Shown here in pieces: positions 1 through 8,410 of a stretch of DNA of 44,062 nt. The notes beneath the pieces were generated by a model, which saw only the letters and a list, made by a program, of their open reading frames with translations, made no database searches and had not been told where the DNA came from. The translations under genes and the position numbers were made by a program. The DNA comes from an uncultured Mediterraneibacter sp. (GTDB lineage: Bacteria; Bacillota; Clostridia; Lachnospirales; Lachnospiraceae): contig CALWDM010000017.1 in assembly GCA_944376695.1 (NCBI GenBank), positions 1-44,062 on the forward strand. Reading direction: 5' to 3'. How positions within the stretch are numbered: the stretch's first letter is position 1; the number at the start of each line of letters is the position of its first letter.

Positions 1-300
1 ACTCTGCTTTTCCCTTCTCCATCGTAATCTTCAGTCGTATTCACTTTTTATTCAAGAGTTTCCGAGACCACTCTGTAGAATAGAGGTCAGCCACCCTGTA
101 ACACGGTTGTTCCTGTCCATATACTACCACAGACATAGGCAGCGGACAATTATTATTTTCGCTTCTTCTTTTCCAAATATTTGTTCGTCTCCTCTGCATT
201 TATTATGAAGGAACAAGTGTTTGTTGGTATTCTTTATCATAACACACTGCCGGAAATCATTCCATCCCCGCACTCTGTGATAAATCTGTTAATTTTCCCT
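1..300. other. left-edge region without a clear gene
   Basis: I see no convincing gene here. On the minus strand an ATG at 20-22 opens a frame (M-E-K-G-K-A-E) that runs off the window edge, but it has no clear ribosome binding site, so it may or may not be the start of a neighbouring gene. The rest is AT-rich and leads into the promoter of the broken response regulator. Confidence 0.3.
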
Positions 301-304
301 CAGA

Positions 305-336
305 TTTAGCCTGGCTTTAGCCGTCTGTGCTATAGT
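305..336 (+). promoter_or_regulatory. response-regulator promoter with OmpR/PhoB-type direct repeat
   Basis: TTTAGCC occurs at 305-311 and again at 316-322, separated by 4 bases, so the copies are 11 bases (one helical turn) apart. A TATAGT -10-like box follows at 331-336, 8 bases after the second copy. A 7-4-7 direct repeat in place of a -35 box is typical of sites bound by OmpR/PhoB-family regulators and suggests autoregulation of the regulator gene starting at 374. The function is inferred from this geometry. Confidence 0.5.
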
Positions 337-373
337 GATATGGTATAAATTTATCATATCAGGAGAGAAAACT

Positions 374-508
374 ATGCGTTTACTTTTAGCGGAAGACGAT
401 CCAAGACTATTAAAATCACTGACCCACATCTTTGAGGCAAACCGGTTTGTAACGGACGGCGTCAGCAACGGGGAGGATGCATGGAAACTCAATATGTATC
501 CTAGATAA
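374..508 (+). pseudogene. response regulator receiver domain, truncated by insertion
   Basis: The frame starts at ATG 374, 7 bases after an AGGAGA ribosome binding site (361-366). It begins MRLLLAEDDPRLLKSL, the beta1 strand and acidic pocket (E7, D8, D9) of an OmpR-family receiver domain. Similarity to a receiver appears to hold to about residue 36 (N-G-E-D-A). The frame then continues with unrelated residues (W-K-L-N-M-Y-P-R) and stops at 506-508. An intact regulator would be about 225 residues, so the phosphoacceptor aspartate, the lysine and the DNA-binding domain are all missing, as is any partner kinase gene. The break coincides with a switch to AT-rich DNA and the 3' end of the helicase gene on the opposite strand. 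A disrupted two-component system is the best reading; this 44-residue product is unlikely to function. Confidence 0.75.
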
Positions 509-517
509 TGTAATTAT

Positions 518-3271
518 TCACTTTATCATTGTGATTGATGATAGCTGCGCTAACAAATAAACATCTTTGTTTGAATTTTTAACTTCAAGGCGCTCAAGGA
601 CAGCTTTCTCAGTCTCTGGGCTCCAGTATATTTTCAACCTATTCTTTGCGCGGGTGATTGCTGTATAAAAAATGTTATGCGTGATACGTTCTTCTACTTC
701 GTTTGTGATAACGATTTTTACTGAGTTATATTCTAAACCTTGGGCTTTGTGGATAGACACGGCATACGCAACTTGAAATGGCACAACCGTGGAGTTGTTA
801 TCGTCATCATCTTCATCGGTACTTCGAAATTTATTAACGCTGAATGAGATAACGGAATTTCCTGCATCAGACTCTCCAATAAGTTCAAAGTCGTAGTCCC
901 ACGCATCTATCTCATTTATGGATTCCTCAAGCTCAATATCAAACCAAATTTGATGCTCTTCTGGATGAATCCCAACAATGCGCCCCTTTGTGTTGTTATG
1001 AATCAATGGGGAAAAGGTATTTAACTCATTAAACAGAACTGGATCACCAATCTTATATGTGTTGATTCCCCATACAATTCTCTCATTTGGATTACTGTTC
1101 TGCAAAAAGCGATTGATATTGTTAATTCCATAGAGTCCGTCATAATTCAAGCAGAGAATAATTTCGTCATCAGTACTATGTTCAAAAATAGACTCATCAA
1201 GTCTTGCAACATAACCGTTTTTCACTAATGGTTCTAAAATTGCATCATCGAGTCTACGTACGCGATCCCAAACGGTTAATAAATCTTGATTAGTGGTTCT
1301 GTACCGATAGGTTAATTCAAACACAGAAGTTGCAGGTACAAACTTTTGTGCGATGCTAAACCAATTGCCAAAGTAAATGGATTCTATCTGATATACATCA
1401 CCCACTAAGACCAACAGCTTAAAGTTGGCTTTTTCAAGCACCTGTCTCATATCATTGTTGCTTACGGTGCTACACTCATCGATAAACAGTATGTCGCACT
1501 CGGTATCGAGATTTCTATTTGATAAAAATTTTGCAATAGTATTATACCCACTGTTCCCAGCAGTTACTTTTCTTCTCATATTATCCACAGCGGGATAAGT
1601 ATTTGCCAAGAATATCTTATCCTTTTCTCCCCAAAAATTTGCTATATGGTTAATTAGGGTAGATTTACCTGTCCCTGCAGAACCGTATACTATTGCGACA
1701 TGTGAATTTTCAAACATGTGGCGCAGTGCTTCTTTTTTGTTTTCGTCATCAATACTGTATGACTCTCGAGAAAGCCATGAATCAACAGACGCAGTATATT
1801 GAGAAACACCAGACGAGGAAAGTTGTTGCAGCTTTTTGATGATTTCAGCGCTATCCTCAGCATATTCTTTGATATAAATATGCCCTTTATATTCTTCTAG
1901 CCTACGTCCAGTATGCTTATAGTAAAGGGCAGCGTTATATTTCCGAATCAACTCATCAATATCCTCAAACCCTTCTATTCCGGTTTTTGGAGTAAAAAGC
2001 TTTCCTTCTATCTCGGTATTGTTCTTAATATATCGAGCAAATAACTCATGCTCATGACCAGAGACGGGAATTGAGTTAAATAAGTCATATATCCTCGGAT
2101 TATGTTGGCGAAGAGAAGTACAATAAGGCATATGGTCAAAAGGCATACAGCCATAGTTTAGATAAAGGTTTGATAAACCGTCACACCGCTTATTCCAGTA
2201 CTGCCATTTGATAATACGATTGTTTATCTTATATAGCAAATAGCGTAACACATTTGAGCCAGCCTTATCACTCAAAATGATTTCTCGGCACTGATCCAGG
2301 AGTTTATATATTTTGATTGACTTAGCTTGCGAAGTGACATAACTTTTTATAAAATCATAATAATTCTGATCACTACTTACAAGCTCTGACAAGGGCATTT
2401 TAACAGTTGAGAGAAATCGCATCAGTTCCCTATATTCAATCGAGGTAGTGCTATGTTCCACTCGTGGTCCAAAGATTTCAGAGAGGTTATCCCATTCACA
2501 CGGACGAATAGATACTTCATAATCGTCTATTATTAAAATGGACATATCCTTGTCTAAAATGCGAATTGTATCATTATGAATAGAAAATTTTATAGCATAG
2601 TTATCCATAATTTCATGACGAGTAAAGGCAATTATTCGATCAAATTTACTTGTATTAGCTGTTGCTGCAGTAAATGTAATCTCATAATATATCTTTTGAT
2701 TTATAAAGAAAGGTTTGATTTTTTGAACATAATAGCGATCATTATACGTGACTGCATAGCTAAACCTGCTTGGCGACTCAATTCTCTCTGCAATTTTCGC
2801 GTAATAATCGGATAACTCGGTATCAGTATCTAGTGGAAAATCCTCAAGATTTTCTAGTACATCCAGATTGTGCGTCTGTTTAAGATAAAGTTTGATTTTA
2901 AGCAGATGCTCATAATATTTGAGTATAAGTCGCTCAGAGCCATCTTTGTCTATCGTGTAGTGTGACACAGACTTCTGGAGTAATTTGTGAAATCTATATA
3001 AAAAACGTAAATGCCCATGACGCTGCATATCTTTTAGGGCGGCAACATTGACATCGTAATCATTAGGATTAACATCCGCGCCATTAGAAAATACCTTAAT
3101 CGCCACATATTCCACAAAATTCCGAATATGCCCCAAAATATTTTGGCTCAGAAGTCCACGTTCGGTTGAACCGAATCGTGCAATGTTATCACAAATCACT
3201 TCACTTGTATCCAGAATAGCCTTATCAATTCTTAACAATATCACCATCTCCCTTTGTTTCGAAAATCTCAA
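518..3271 (-). CDS. large SF1 (RecD/UvrD-like) DNA helicase with uncharacterised N-terminus
   Basis: This encodes about 917 residues. The C-terminal ~390 residues are a superfamily 1 helicase. A Walker A GSAGTGKST lies near residue 530, Walker B LFIDECS about 65 residues later, a GDVYQIESI motif III-like segment follows, and a UvrD/RecD-type C-terminal motif SIHKAQGLEY near residue 840 is followed by FYTAITRAK. The first ~520 residues match no domain I recognise. The annotated start at 3271 is TTG. An in-frame ATG at 3247 and a GTG just after it lie beside a GGGAG sequence, so the start is uncertain by about 10 residues. The gene is much more AT-rich than the repair operon to its right and ends next to the truncated response regulator, which points to horizontal transfer. 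Lone helicases of this type often occur in defence islands, so an anti-phage role is possible but unproven. Confidence 0.8.
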   Translation of the reverse strand: MRFSKQREMVILLRIDKAILDTSEVICDNIARFGSTERGLLSQNILGHIRNFVEYVAIKVFSNGADVNPNDYDVNVAALKDMQRHGHLRFLYRFHKLLQKSVSHYTIDKDGSERLILKYYEHLLKIKLYLKQTHNLDVLENLEDFPLDTDTELSDYYAKIAERIESPSRFSYAVTYNDRYYVQKIKPFFINQKIYYEITFTAATANTSKFDRIIAFTRHEIMDNYAIKFSIHNDTIRILDKDMSILIIDDYEVSIRPCEWDNLSEIFGPRVEHSTTSIEYRELMRFLSTVKMPLSELVSSDQNYYDFIKSYVTSQAKSIKIYKLLDQCREIILSDKAGSNVLRYLLYKINNRIIKWQYWNKRCDGLSNLYLNYGCMPFDHMPYCTSLRQHNPRIYDLFNSIPVSGHEHELFARYIKNNTEIEGKLFTPKTGIEGFEDIDELIRKYNAALYYKHTGRRLEEYKGHIYIKEYAEDSAEIIKKLQQLSSSGVSQYTASVDSWLSRESYSIDDENKKEALRHMFENSHVAIVYGSAGTGKSTLINHIANFWGEKDKIFLANTYPAVDNMRRKVTAGNSGYNTIAKFLSNRNLDTECDILFIDECSTVSNNDMRQVLEKANFKLLVLVGDVYQIESIYFGNWFSIAQKFVPATSVFELTYRYRTTNQDLLTVWDRVRRLDDAILEPLVKNGYVARLDESIFEHSTDDEIILCLNYDGLYGINNINRFLQNSNPNERIVWGINTYKIGDPVLFNELNTFSPLIHNNTKGRIVGIHPEEHQIWFDIELEESINEIDAWDYDFELIGESDAGNSVISFSVNKFRSTDEDDDDNNSTVVPFQVAYAVSIHKAQGLEYNSVKIVITNEVEERITHNIFYTAITRAKNRLKIYWSPETEKAVLERLEVKNSNKDVYLLAQLSSITMIK

Positions 3272-3741
3272 TTATATCCAATACCATTTTACATCTTTCT
3301 ACTCAAATCGTAAATCCGTCAAATTTCGAGTAACATTATTTTGAACAAAAACCTTTGATTAGACTAAAAGCAAAAAGAACCGGCGAGTCATTTCACTATG
3401 AAACAACTCGCCGATTTCCTTTTAGCAACTCTGTTTGTCAGTCGTTAAGTTAGTTTTTCTGATTCAATCTCTCATTACTACAGTATTACCAAACTTAAGT
3501 ATCCTTTAATCAGGCTTAATGAGGCTCTCAGTTTCTTCATCAAATTCCAACTCATACAAACAAGAGATTTTTCCCTATACGTTAGTACATCAATTTAACC
3601 CCTCTGATTACTAAAAGAATTGCCCATTTTTTATCAATAAATTTTACCAAATAATATGGTTTTTCATTGCTTATCATTTTACTCCAATCAGCATCATGCT
3701 TATTATACTCAATAAAACTATTGTTGAATATTAGCGAAACA
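3272..3741. other. AT-rich spacer between helicase and repair operon
   Basis: This ~470-base stretch has no gene longer than 60 residues. It holds a bulged hairpin (3381-3413) and a 57-codon minus-strand frame at its right end (listed separately). I found no transposase remnant and no clear direct repeat matching the junction near 480-510. It may be the far flank of the DNA segment that brought in the helicase. Confidence 0.5.
3381..3413 (-). terminator. bulged hairpin, probable intrinsic terminator
   Basis: CGGCGAGT (3381-3388) pairs with ACTCGCCG (3406-3413). After a two-base mismatch on each side, TTTCA pairs with TGAAA around a 3-base loop. Read on the minus strand, the hairpin is followed by a T-rich stretch (TTCTTTTTGCTTTT), so it probably ends transcripts coming from the sbcC side before the helicase gene. 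Confidence 0.5.
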
Positions 3742-3755
3742 TCAGTCAGTGTCAT
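3582..3755 (-). CDS. small unknown protein, 57 residues
   Basis: A 57-codon frame starts at ATG 3755 and overlaps the last bases of the 91-residue gene at 3742-4017. Its composition looks protein-like, with aromatic and charged stretches such as EKPYYLVKFIDKKWAIL, rather than a random frame. It has no good ribosome binding site and I recognise no family. It could be a small gene translated by coupling to the upstream gene, or the surviving tail of an older gene damaged when the AT-rich segment arrived. It is AT-rich like the spacer, unlike sbcC. Confidence 0.3.
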   Translation of the reverse strand: MTLTDVSLIFNNSFIEYNKHDADWSKMISNEKPYYLVKFIDKKWAILLVIRGVKLMY

Positions 3756-4017
3756 ACTGATTCTTAGATGATTGTTGTATATCCGCTTCCTTCACCGTCC
3801 CGTCTTCATCATACGTCACAAGAAAAACCCTTTTCTCATCCAGCACCCACACTTCCTGTTCTGAACTGACCTTCTCATCAGGCCTATCCCACACTGTAAC
3901 AAGCTGAACTCTTTTATAACCTTCCAGTTCCTGCAGATCTTCCGCCTGCAGGGATTCCAGATGTATTGAACCCTGTTCCCATTTTGTAACAAAACTTCCC
4001 TTTAACTGATCTGCCAC
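3742..4017 (-). CDS. small hypothetical protein downstream of sbcC, 91 residues
   Basis: I do not recognise this protein. It starts with GTG at 4017 inside the 3' end of sbcC (16-base overlap, different frame), so it is probably translated by coupling to sbcC as the last gene of the recQ-sbcD-sbcC operon. The product is acidic, soluble and without membrane segments or cysteines. Its middle reads as beta-strand-like segments (VQLVTVWDRPDEKVSSEQE, RVFLVTYDEDGTVKEAD), resembling small alpha+beta domains of unknown function. The C-terminus is polar and probably disordered. Repair-related function is suggested only by position. Confidence 0.65.
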   Translation of the reverse strand: MADQLKGSFVTKWEQGSIHLESLQAEDLQELEGYKRVQLVTVWDRPDEKVSSEQEVWVLDEKRVFLVTYDEDGTVKEADIQQSSKNQYDTD

Positions 4018-7000
4018 CTCACATGGCTTCCCTCTTCGTCCTTTCTCACGATAAGCTGATCCTCGATCTCCTGCTTCAGCTCTGTCACATGGGAGATGAT
4101 CCCGATCAGCCTGGAGCCGCCCGCCATCTCCTGGAGCACCCGGACCGCCTTATCCCGGGAGTGCTCGTCCAGCGAGCCGAAGCCTTCGTCTATGAACATC
4201 ATGTCCAGATTGACCGACGCCGCGCTCTCCTGGATCTGATCCGCCATGCCGAGCGCCAGGCACAGAGCCGCCATAAAGGACTCCCCGCCGGAGAGGGTGC
4301 GCACTTCCCGCTCCTTCCCGGTCACCGTAGAGTAGACCATCAGGTCAAGCCCCCGGTTCTTTCCTTTTCCCGCCTTGTCAATGTCAAACATCCGCAGTTC
4401 AAACTGCCCTGCCGACATTTCGTCAAAACGGCGGTTCGCCGCATAGAGTATCCGCTCCAGATAACAGCGCTGCACATAAGTCTCGATGTCCATGCGGCTT
4501 CCGGTCACATTTCCGGAGAGCAGGTTGTACAGCTCGTCCAGCCTCCCGTGCTCTTCCATGATCTTCCCCCGCTCTTCCATGACCGGTTTCAGCGACTCAT
4601 ACACCGCGGCATCTGTTTTGTAATAGCTTCTGACTTCTTCCAGACGTGTCCGCGCGTCCTTCATCTCGTTCTCCGCCGCGTCCGCCGCCTGTTTCAAGTC
4701 CTCCGGCACAGGGCACTCCTGTCCTTCGGCCGCGGCTTTTGCGGCATCCCGTCTGCTCACGGTAGCTGTTTTCCGCTTCTGCCATGCATCCGCCTGTCCC
4801 TGCAATGTCTCCGCGTCACTTCGGGTATAGCTTTCCGTCAGTTCCTTCCACTCTGCCTCGGAAAGATCCTTTTCTTCCATGACCGCTTCGTAGCTGTCTT
4901 TTCTCTGGCCGCACTCTTTCTCCTGGACGGGAAGTTCTGACCGGTACCGGCTGATCAGCGCCTCCGCCTTCGTTCTGGCAGACTCCGCCCTCTGAGCTTT
5001 TTCTTCCGCGGCTCCCGAATCTGATTCTGCCTTCTTCCGTCTCTCTTCTGCACCGGCAAGCTCTGCCCGTGCCTCTGCCTCGCTCAGGTAATCCCGTGAG
5101 GATTCCAGATGCTTAAGCTCCGCCTGCTTTGCGGCAAATGCAGTCTTCGCGTCCACCGCTTTCCGGGATGCCTCCTCTGCCGCTGTTTTCTGAGCCGCCT
5201 TTTTCTCCCCGATCCCGAGCAGATATCCCCGGAGCTCTTTCAGAGTCTTCAGCTCTTCTTCCAGCTGGCCGCCTTCCCTGTCAAGAGACTTCTTCCATAC
5301 GCCCAGCAAATCTTCCGCCTGTCCCAGCGTCTTCGCTTCTCCGAACGCCTGGAGTTCCTCGTTTGCCGGAAGAGTTTCGCTTAGCTTTTGGCGCAGCCTG
5401 AGCAGCTCTTCCCAGAGGCTCTTCTCCTTTTCTTCCAGAAGGGCTGTCGCTGCCTGTGCGGCTGACGCCGCCTTCTCCTGCCTCTTTCTTAAACGCCCCA
5501 CTTCCCGCTCCCCCGTCTCCAGCGCTTCCCGGCTGAGATCCCTGTGTTCCTCTTTGATCTCACAGGGACGGGGATGATCCAGAGAGCCGCAGACAGGACA
5601 AGGTTCTCCCGGGCGGAGCTGTTCTCTGGCAATCATCCCTGCCTGTTCATTGAGGAAGATCCGCCTCGCTGTCTCATATTCCTGATTCTTCGTCTCATAG
5701 ATGCTGCTTGCCCCGGCAAAATCCTGTCTTGCCCGGTCCGCTGCATTCCTCTGCGCCTGCACCTCTCTGGCGGAACTTTTCGCCGCTTCGATATCCTTCC
5801 GCAGCTCTTCCGCCTTTGCACATTCCGCCTGCCAGCGTTCCTGCCGGATCTCTGCCTGAGCGAGGGATTCCGTCTGACTTCTCCACTGACGCTCGTTTTC
5901 CTCAAGAGTCTGCATCTTTTTCTGAGCGTCCTCCGCTTCCCGCTCTGCGCGGCGGAATGCTTCCCACGCAAGGGAAACCTCTTTTTCTGCCTGCCGGAGT
6001 CTGCTGAAAATATCCAGAGACTTCTGCACTCTCTCGGATACCTGCGTGAACTTCCGGATCTCCAGTGCAAGCTGTTCTTTCGCCCACTCTGTCTCTCCCT
6101 GCGCTGCCCGGCATGTCTCTGTAAGGGACGGAAGCGCCGCCTCCTGCTCTGCTAAGTGTTTCCCCGTATTCTCCAAAGTCCGGGCTGCATCCAGATACCG
6201 TTCATATACAGCGCGGATCTCATACGCCCTGCTGATCTTCCGTGCTTTTTCTTCTGCTGTCCGAATCCCGGCTTCTTCCGCCGCGCACCGGACGAGTTCC
6301 TGCTCCGCTTCTTCCAGCTCTTCGAACCGCTTTAAAAGCTGTATCCCTGCGATATGGGCGTCTCTCTTTTCCAGATAGTTTCGTTCCGCCCCATCGTATT
6401 CCTTCTGCGCCTGGCCGCAGCGTTCTTCTAACACGCCGCAGAGGCGTTCCAGTCCGTCCAGCAGCCGTTCCATATCCGCTGCGGAAAGCCGGTCCGAGGA
6501 AACGATACGCCTCTTCAATGCCTTAAGCTCTTCCGCCTGCTCATCGTCTTCCGGTACATCAATGTGCGACACCTCAGTCTGGCACACCGTGCGGATCTGT
6601 CCCATCTCCTGCTGTTTTTCCCTTCTCCGCTTTCCCAGCTCCTCCACGATCTTTGCGTACAGCTCTGTGTGGAAGAGCTTGCGGAAGATGAGCTTTTTGT
6701 CGTCGGATTTCGCCCGCAGAAGCTCCATGAACTCCCCCTGCGCGATCATGGCGACCTGCATGAACTGGCTCTTCGTCACCCCCACGATCTCTTCCAGCTT
6801 CCTGTCCGTCTCTTTCTGCGGGTACTCTGTCCCGTCCGGCATGGTGAGCGACACGCTCTCGCTCTCTTCCTTTACCCCGGTCCCGCGCTTCAGAGGCCGG
6901 ACATGCCTGGGCACCCGGCGGACCGTGTACTTTTCCCTGTACTTTTCCGCATATGCTTCCGCGTTTATTCCCAGGTCTTCTCCTCTGCCGCCTCCCGATC

Positions 7001-7259
7001 CCTCTGCGAATACCAGCTCCACGAACGGCTCTGTACCGGCGTCCACATACTGGCTCTGGAGCTCTGTCCCGTTCTTCTTGTTCATCCCGGAGCTTGCCTC
7101 TCCGTAGAGGGCGAATACAATGGCGTCAAATATGGTCGTCTTTCCCGCCCCCGTGTCCCCGGTGATCAGGAAAAGGTTCTGGTTCGTCTGTTCAAAATCA
7201 ATGACCGTCCGCTTCCCGTAGGAGCCGAACGCCTGCATAGTCAGTCTGAGCGGCCTCAT
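4002..7259 (-). CDS. sbcC: exonuclease SbcC, ATPase subunit of SbcCD
   Basis: SbcC is the Rad50-like subunit of the SbcCD complex, which opens hairpins and cleaves DNA ends in an ATP-dependent manner. The 1085 residues are a normal length. The N-terminal ABC half has Walker A GDTGAGKT at residues 34-41. Long charged coiled coils flank a zinc hook C-P-V-C near residue 553. The C-terminal half has the signature LSGGES near residue 986 and Walker B/D-loop MMFIDEGFGSLDEHS near 1020. The start overlaps the sbcD stop by 4 bases (ATGA), the usual coupling for subunits made in equal amounts. The high GC content of this gene creates several long but spurious frames on the plus strand. Confidence 0.97.
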   Translation of the reverse strand: MRPLRLTMQAFGSYGKRTVIDFEQTNQNLFLITGDTGAGKTTIFDAIVFALYGEASSGMNKKNGTELQSQYVDAGTEPFVELVFAEGSGGGRGEDLGINAEAYAEKYREKYTVRRVPRHVRPLKRGTGVKEESESVSLTMPDGTEYPQKETDRKLEEIVGVTKSQFMQVAMIAQGEFMELLRAKSDDKKLIFRKLFHTELYAKIVEELGKRRREKQQEMGQIRTVCQTEVSHIDVPEDDEQAEELKALKRRIVSSDRLSAADMERLLDGLERLCGVLEERCGQAQKEYDGAERNYLEKRDAHIAGIQLLKRFEELEEAEQELVRCAAEEAGIRTAEEKARKISRAYEIRAVYERYLDAARTLENTGKHLAEQEAALPSLTETCRAAQGETEWAKEQLALEIRKFTQVSERVQKSLDIFSRLRQAEKEVSLAWEAFRRAEREAEDAQKKMQTLEENERQWRSQTESLAQAEIRQERWQAECAKAEELRKDIEAAKSSAREVQAQRNAADRARQDFAGASSIYETKNQEYETARRIFLNEQAGMIAREQLRPGEPCPVCGSLDHPRPCEIKEEHRDLSREALETGEREVGRLRKRQEKAASAAQAATALLEEKEKSLWEELLRLRQKLSETLPANEELQAFGEAKTLGQAEDLLGVWKKSLDREGGQLEEELKTLKELRGYLLGIGEKKAAQKTAAEEASRKAVDAKTAFAAKQAELKHLESSRDYLSEAEARAELAGAEERRKKAESDSGAAEEKAQRAESARTKAEALISRYRSELPVQEKECGQRKDSYEAVMEEKDLSEAEWKELTESYTRSDAETLQGQADAWQKRKTATVSRRDAAKAAAEGQECPVPEDLKQAADAAENEMKDARTRLEEVRSYYKTDAAVYESLKPVMEERGKIMEEHGRLDELYNLLSGNVTGSRMDIETYVQRCYLERILYAANRRFDEMSAGQFELRMFDIDKAGKGKNRGLDLMVYSTVTGKEREVRTLSGGESFMAALCLALGMADQIQESAASVNLDMMFIDEGFGSLDEHSRDKAVRVLQEMAGGSRLIGIISHVTELKQEIEDQLIVRKDEEGSHVRWQIS

Positions 7260-8410
7260 TCCTGTATCACCTCCTGTACCGTGTTGATCACATCCCGAAG
7301 GAGCGCTTTTTCCTCCTCGTCCGGCTCATTTAAAAAGGCACAGCACAATTCAAAAGGATCCAGCTCCTCCTGAACCGCGTACGTCCTCCCATAGTCTGCC
7401 CTGCGCATCGTCTCCCTGCGGATCTCAAGAAGGTTCGGGAACGCGCTGCGTATCCGATCCTGCATGTCCAGCACATCCAGGTCCGCCTTGTCTGTCAGGA
7501 TCACGGTTGCATAATCCCCGCACGCCTGTCCCAGCACTTCCTCAAGCTCTCCCCGGATCACGCGCACCTGACGGAGCGGTTCCAGGGGAAGGACTGTTGT
7601 CCGCCTGTCTCCCTTTTCTCCCAGTTCCACCATAACGATCCCCTTCTGCTGTCCCGCCTCGCTGACAGAGCATGCAAGGGGCGTGCCGCAGTAGCGGATG
7701 AACTCACTGCCCGCTTTCATCGGCTTATGGATGTGTCCCAGCGCCGCATAGTCAAACTTCTCCAGGATCTCCGCATTTACCTGATCGATATTTCCCACAG
7801 TCCGTATCTCCGAGTCCATGCGCTCCACATCCTCCGCATGTGTCCCCGCAGGAAGATAGAACTGATGGCTGACGATCACATTCCGCTGGGACAGGTCGAT
7901 CTCCTCGCGCCCGATCAGGCGGCGCAGCGTCTCGTCATAGGACAGATTGTTTCCGTTCTCATCCACTCCGGTGAGCTGTTTTACCATGGACGGCCGGACA
8001 AAGGGCAGCAGATAAAAGTTTACCGGACCGCACTCATCTTCCAGTGTCACCTTCTCGATCCGCTCTCCTTCCACCCGCGGCGGCTGGCCGATCATGTACA
8101 CGTTCTGCCGCGAGAGCACGCTTCGGAAGCAGTTGATTCTTGGGCCGCTGTCATGGTTTCCGGCGATCATCATCACCGCGGCGTCCGGCAGGGCGGCATT
8201 GAGCCCTGCGATAAAACGGTCAAATAGCTCTACCGCCTCCGCAGACGGTACCGCCTTGTCGTAGATATCTCCCGCTATGACCACTGCCTGCGGCTGTTCC
8301 CGGACCGCGAGATCCGTGATCTGCCGTAAAATGTATTCCTGATCTTCCCGAAGATCCCGGTTAAAGAGCTTCAGGCCGATGTGCAGGTCTGAAAGATGAA
8401 AAAACTTCAT
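7256..8410 (-). CDS. sbcD: exonuclease SbcD, nuclease subunit of SbcCD
   Basis: SbcD is the Mre11-like metallophosphoesterase subunit that carries the Mn2+-dependent nuclease active site. Phosphoesterase motifs are in order: D8 and H10 in HLSDLHIG, GDIYD at 47-51, GNHD at 84-87, VSHQFY near 185 and GHIHKP near 230. Length (384 residues) is normal. The start ATG at 8410 lies inside the 3' end of recQ (50-base overlap), and the stop overlaps the sbcC start. These overlaps suggest recQ, sbcD and sbcC are co-transcribed and translationally coupled. Confidence 0.97.
   Translation of the reverse strand: MKFFHLSDLHIGLKLFNRDLREDQEYILRQITDLAVREQPQAVVIAGDIYDKAVPSAEAVELFDRFIAGLNAALPDAAVMMIAGNHDSGPRINCFRSVLSRQNVYMIGQPPRVEGERIEKVTLEDECGPVNFYLLPFVRPSMVKQLTGVDENGNNLSYDETLRRLIGREEIDLSQRNVIVSHQFYLPAGTHAEDVERMDSEIRTVGNIDQVNAEILEKFDYAALGHIHKPMKAGSEFIRYCGTPLACSVSEAGQQKGIVMVELGEKGDRRTTVLPLEPLRQVRVIRGELEEVLGQACGDYATVILTDKADLDVLDMQDRIRSAFPNLLEIRRETMRRADYGRTYAVQEELDPFELCCAFLNEPDEEEKALLRDVINTVQEVIQE

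Noticed and set aside
289-492. 67-residue minus-strand frame over the broken response regulator
   Set aside because: It mirrors the receiver-domain start and its promoter; no ribosome binding site.
518-3271. Calling the helicase RecD or RecD2
   Set aside because: The motifs are RecD/UvrD-like, but the N-terminal half is unlike RecD2 and there is no RecBC partner, so no gene symbol is given.
4023-7373. Several long plus-strand frames opposite sbcC
   Set aside because: They are mirror frames caused by the high GC content of sbcC; they lack ribosome binding sites and recognisable domains.
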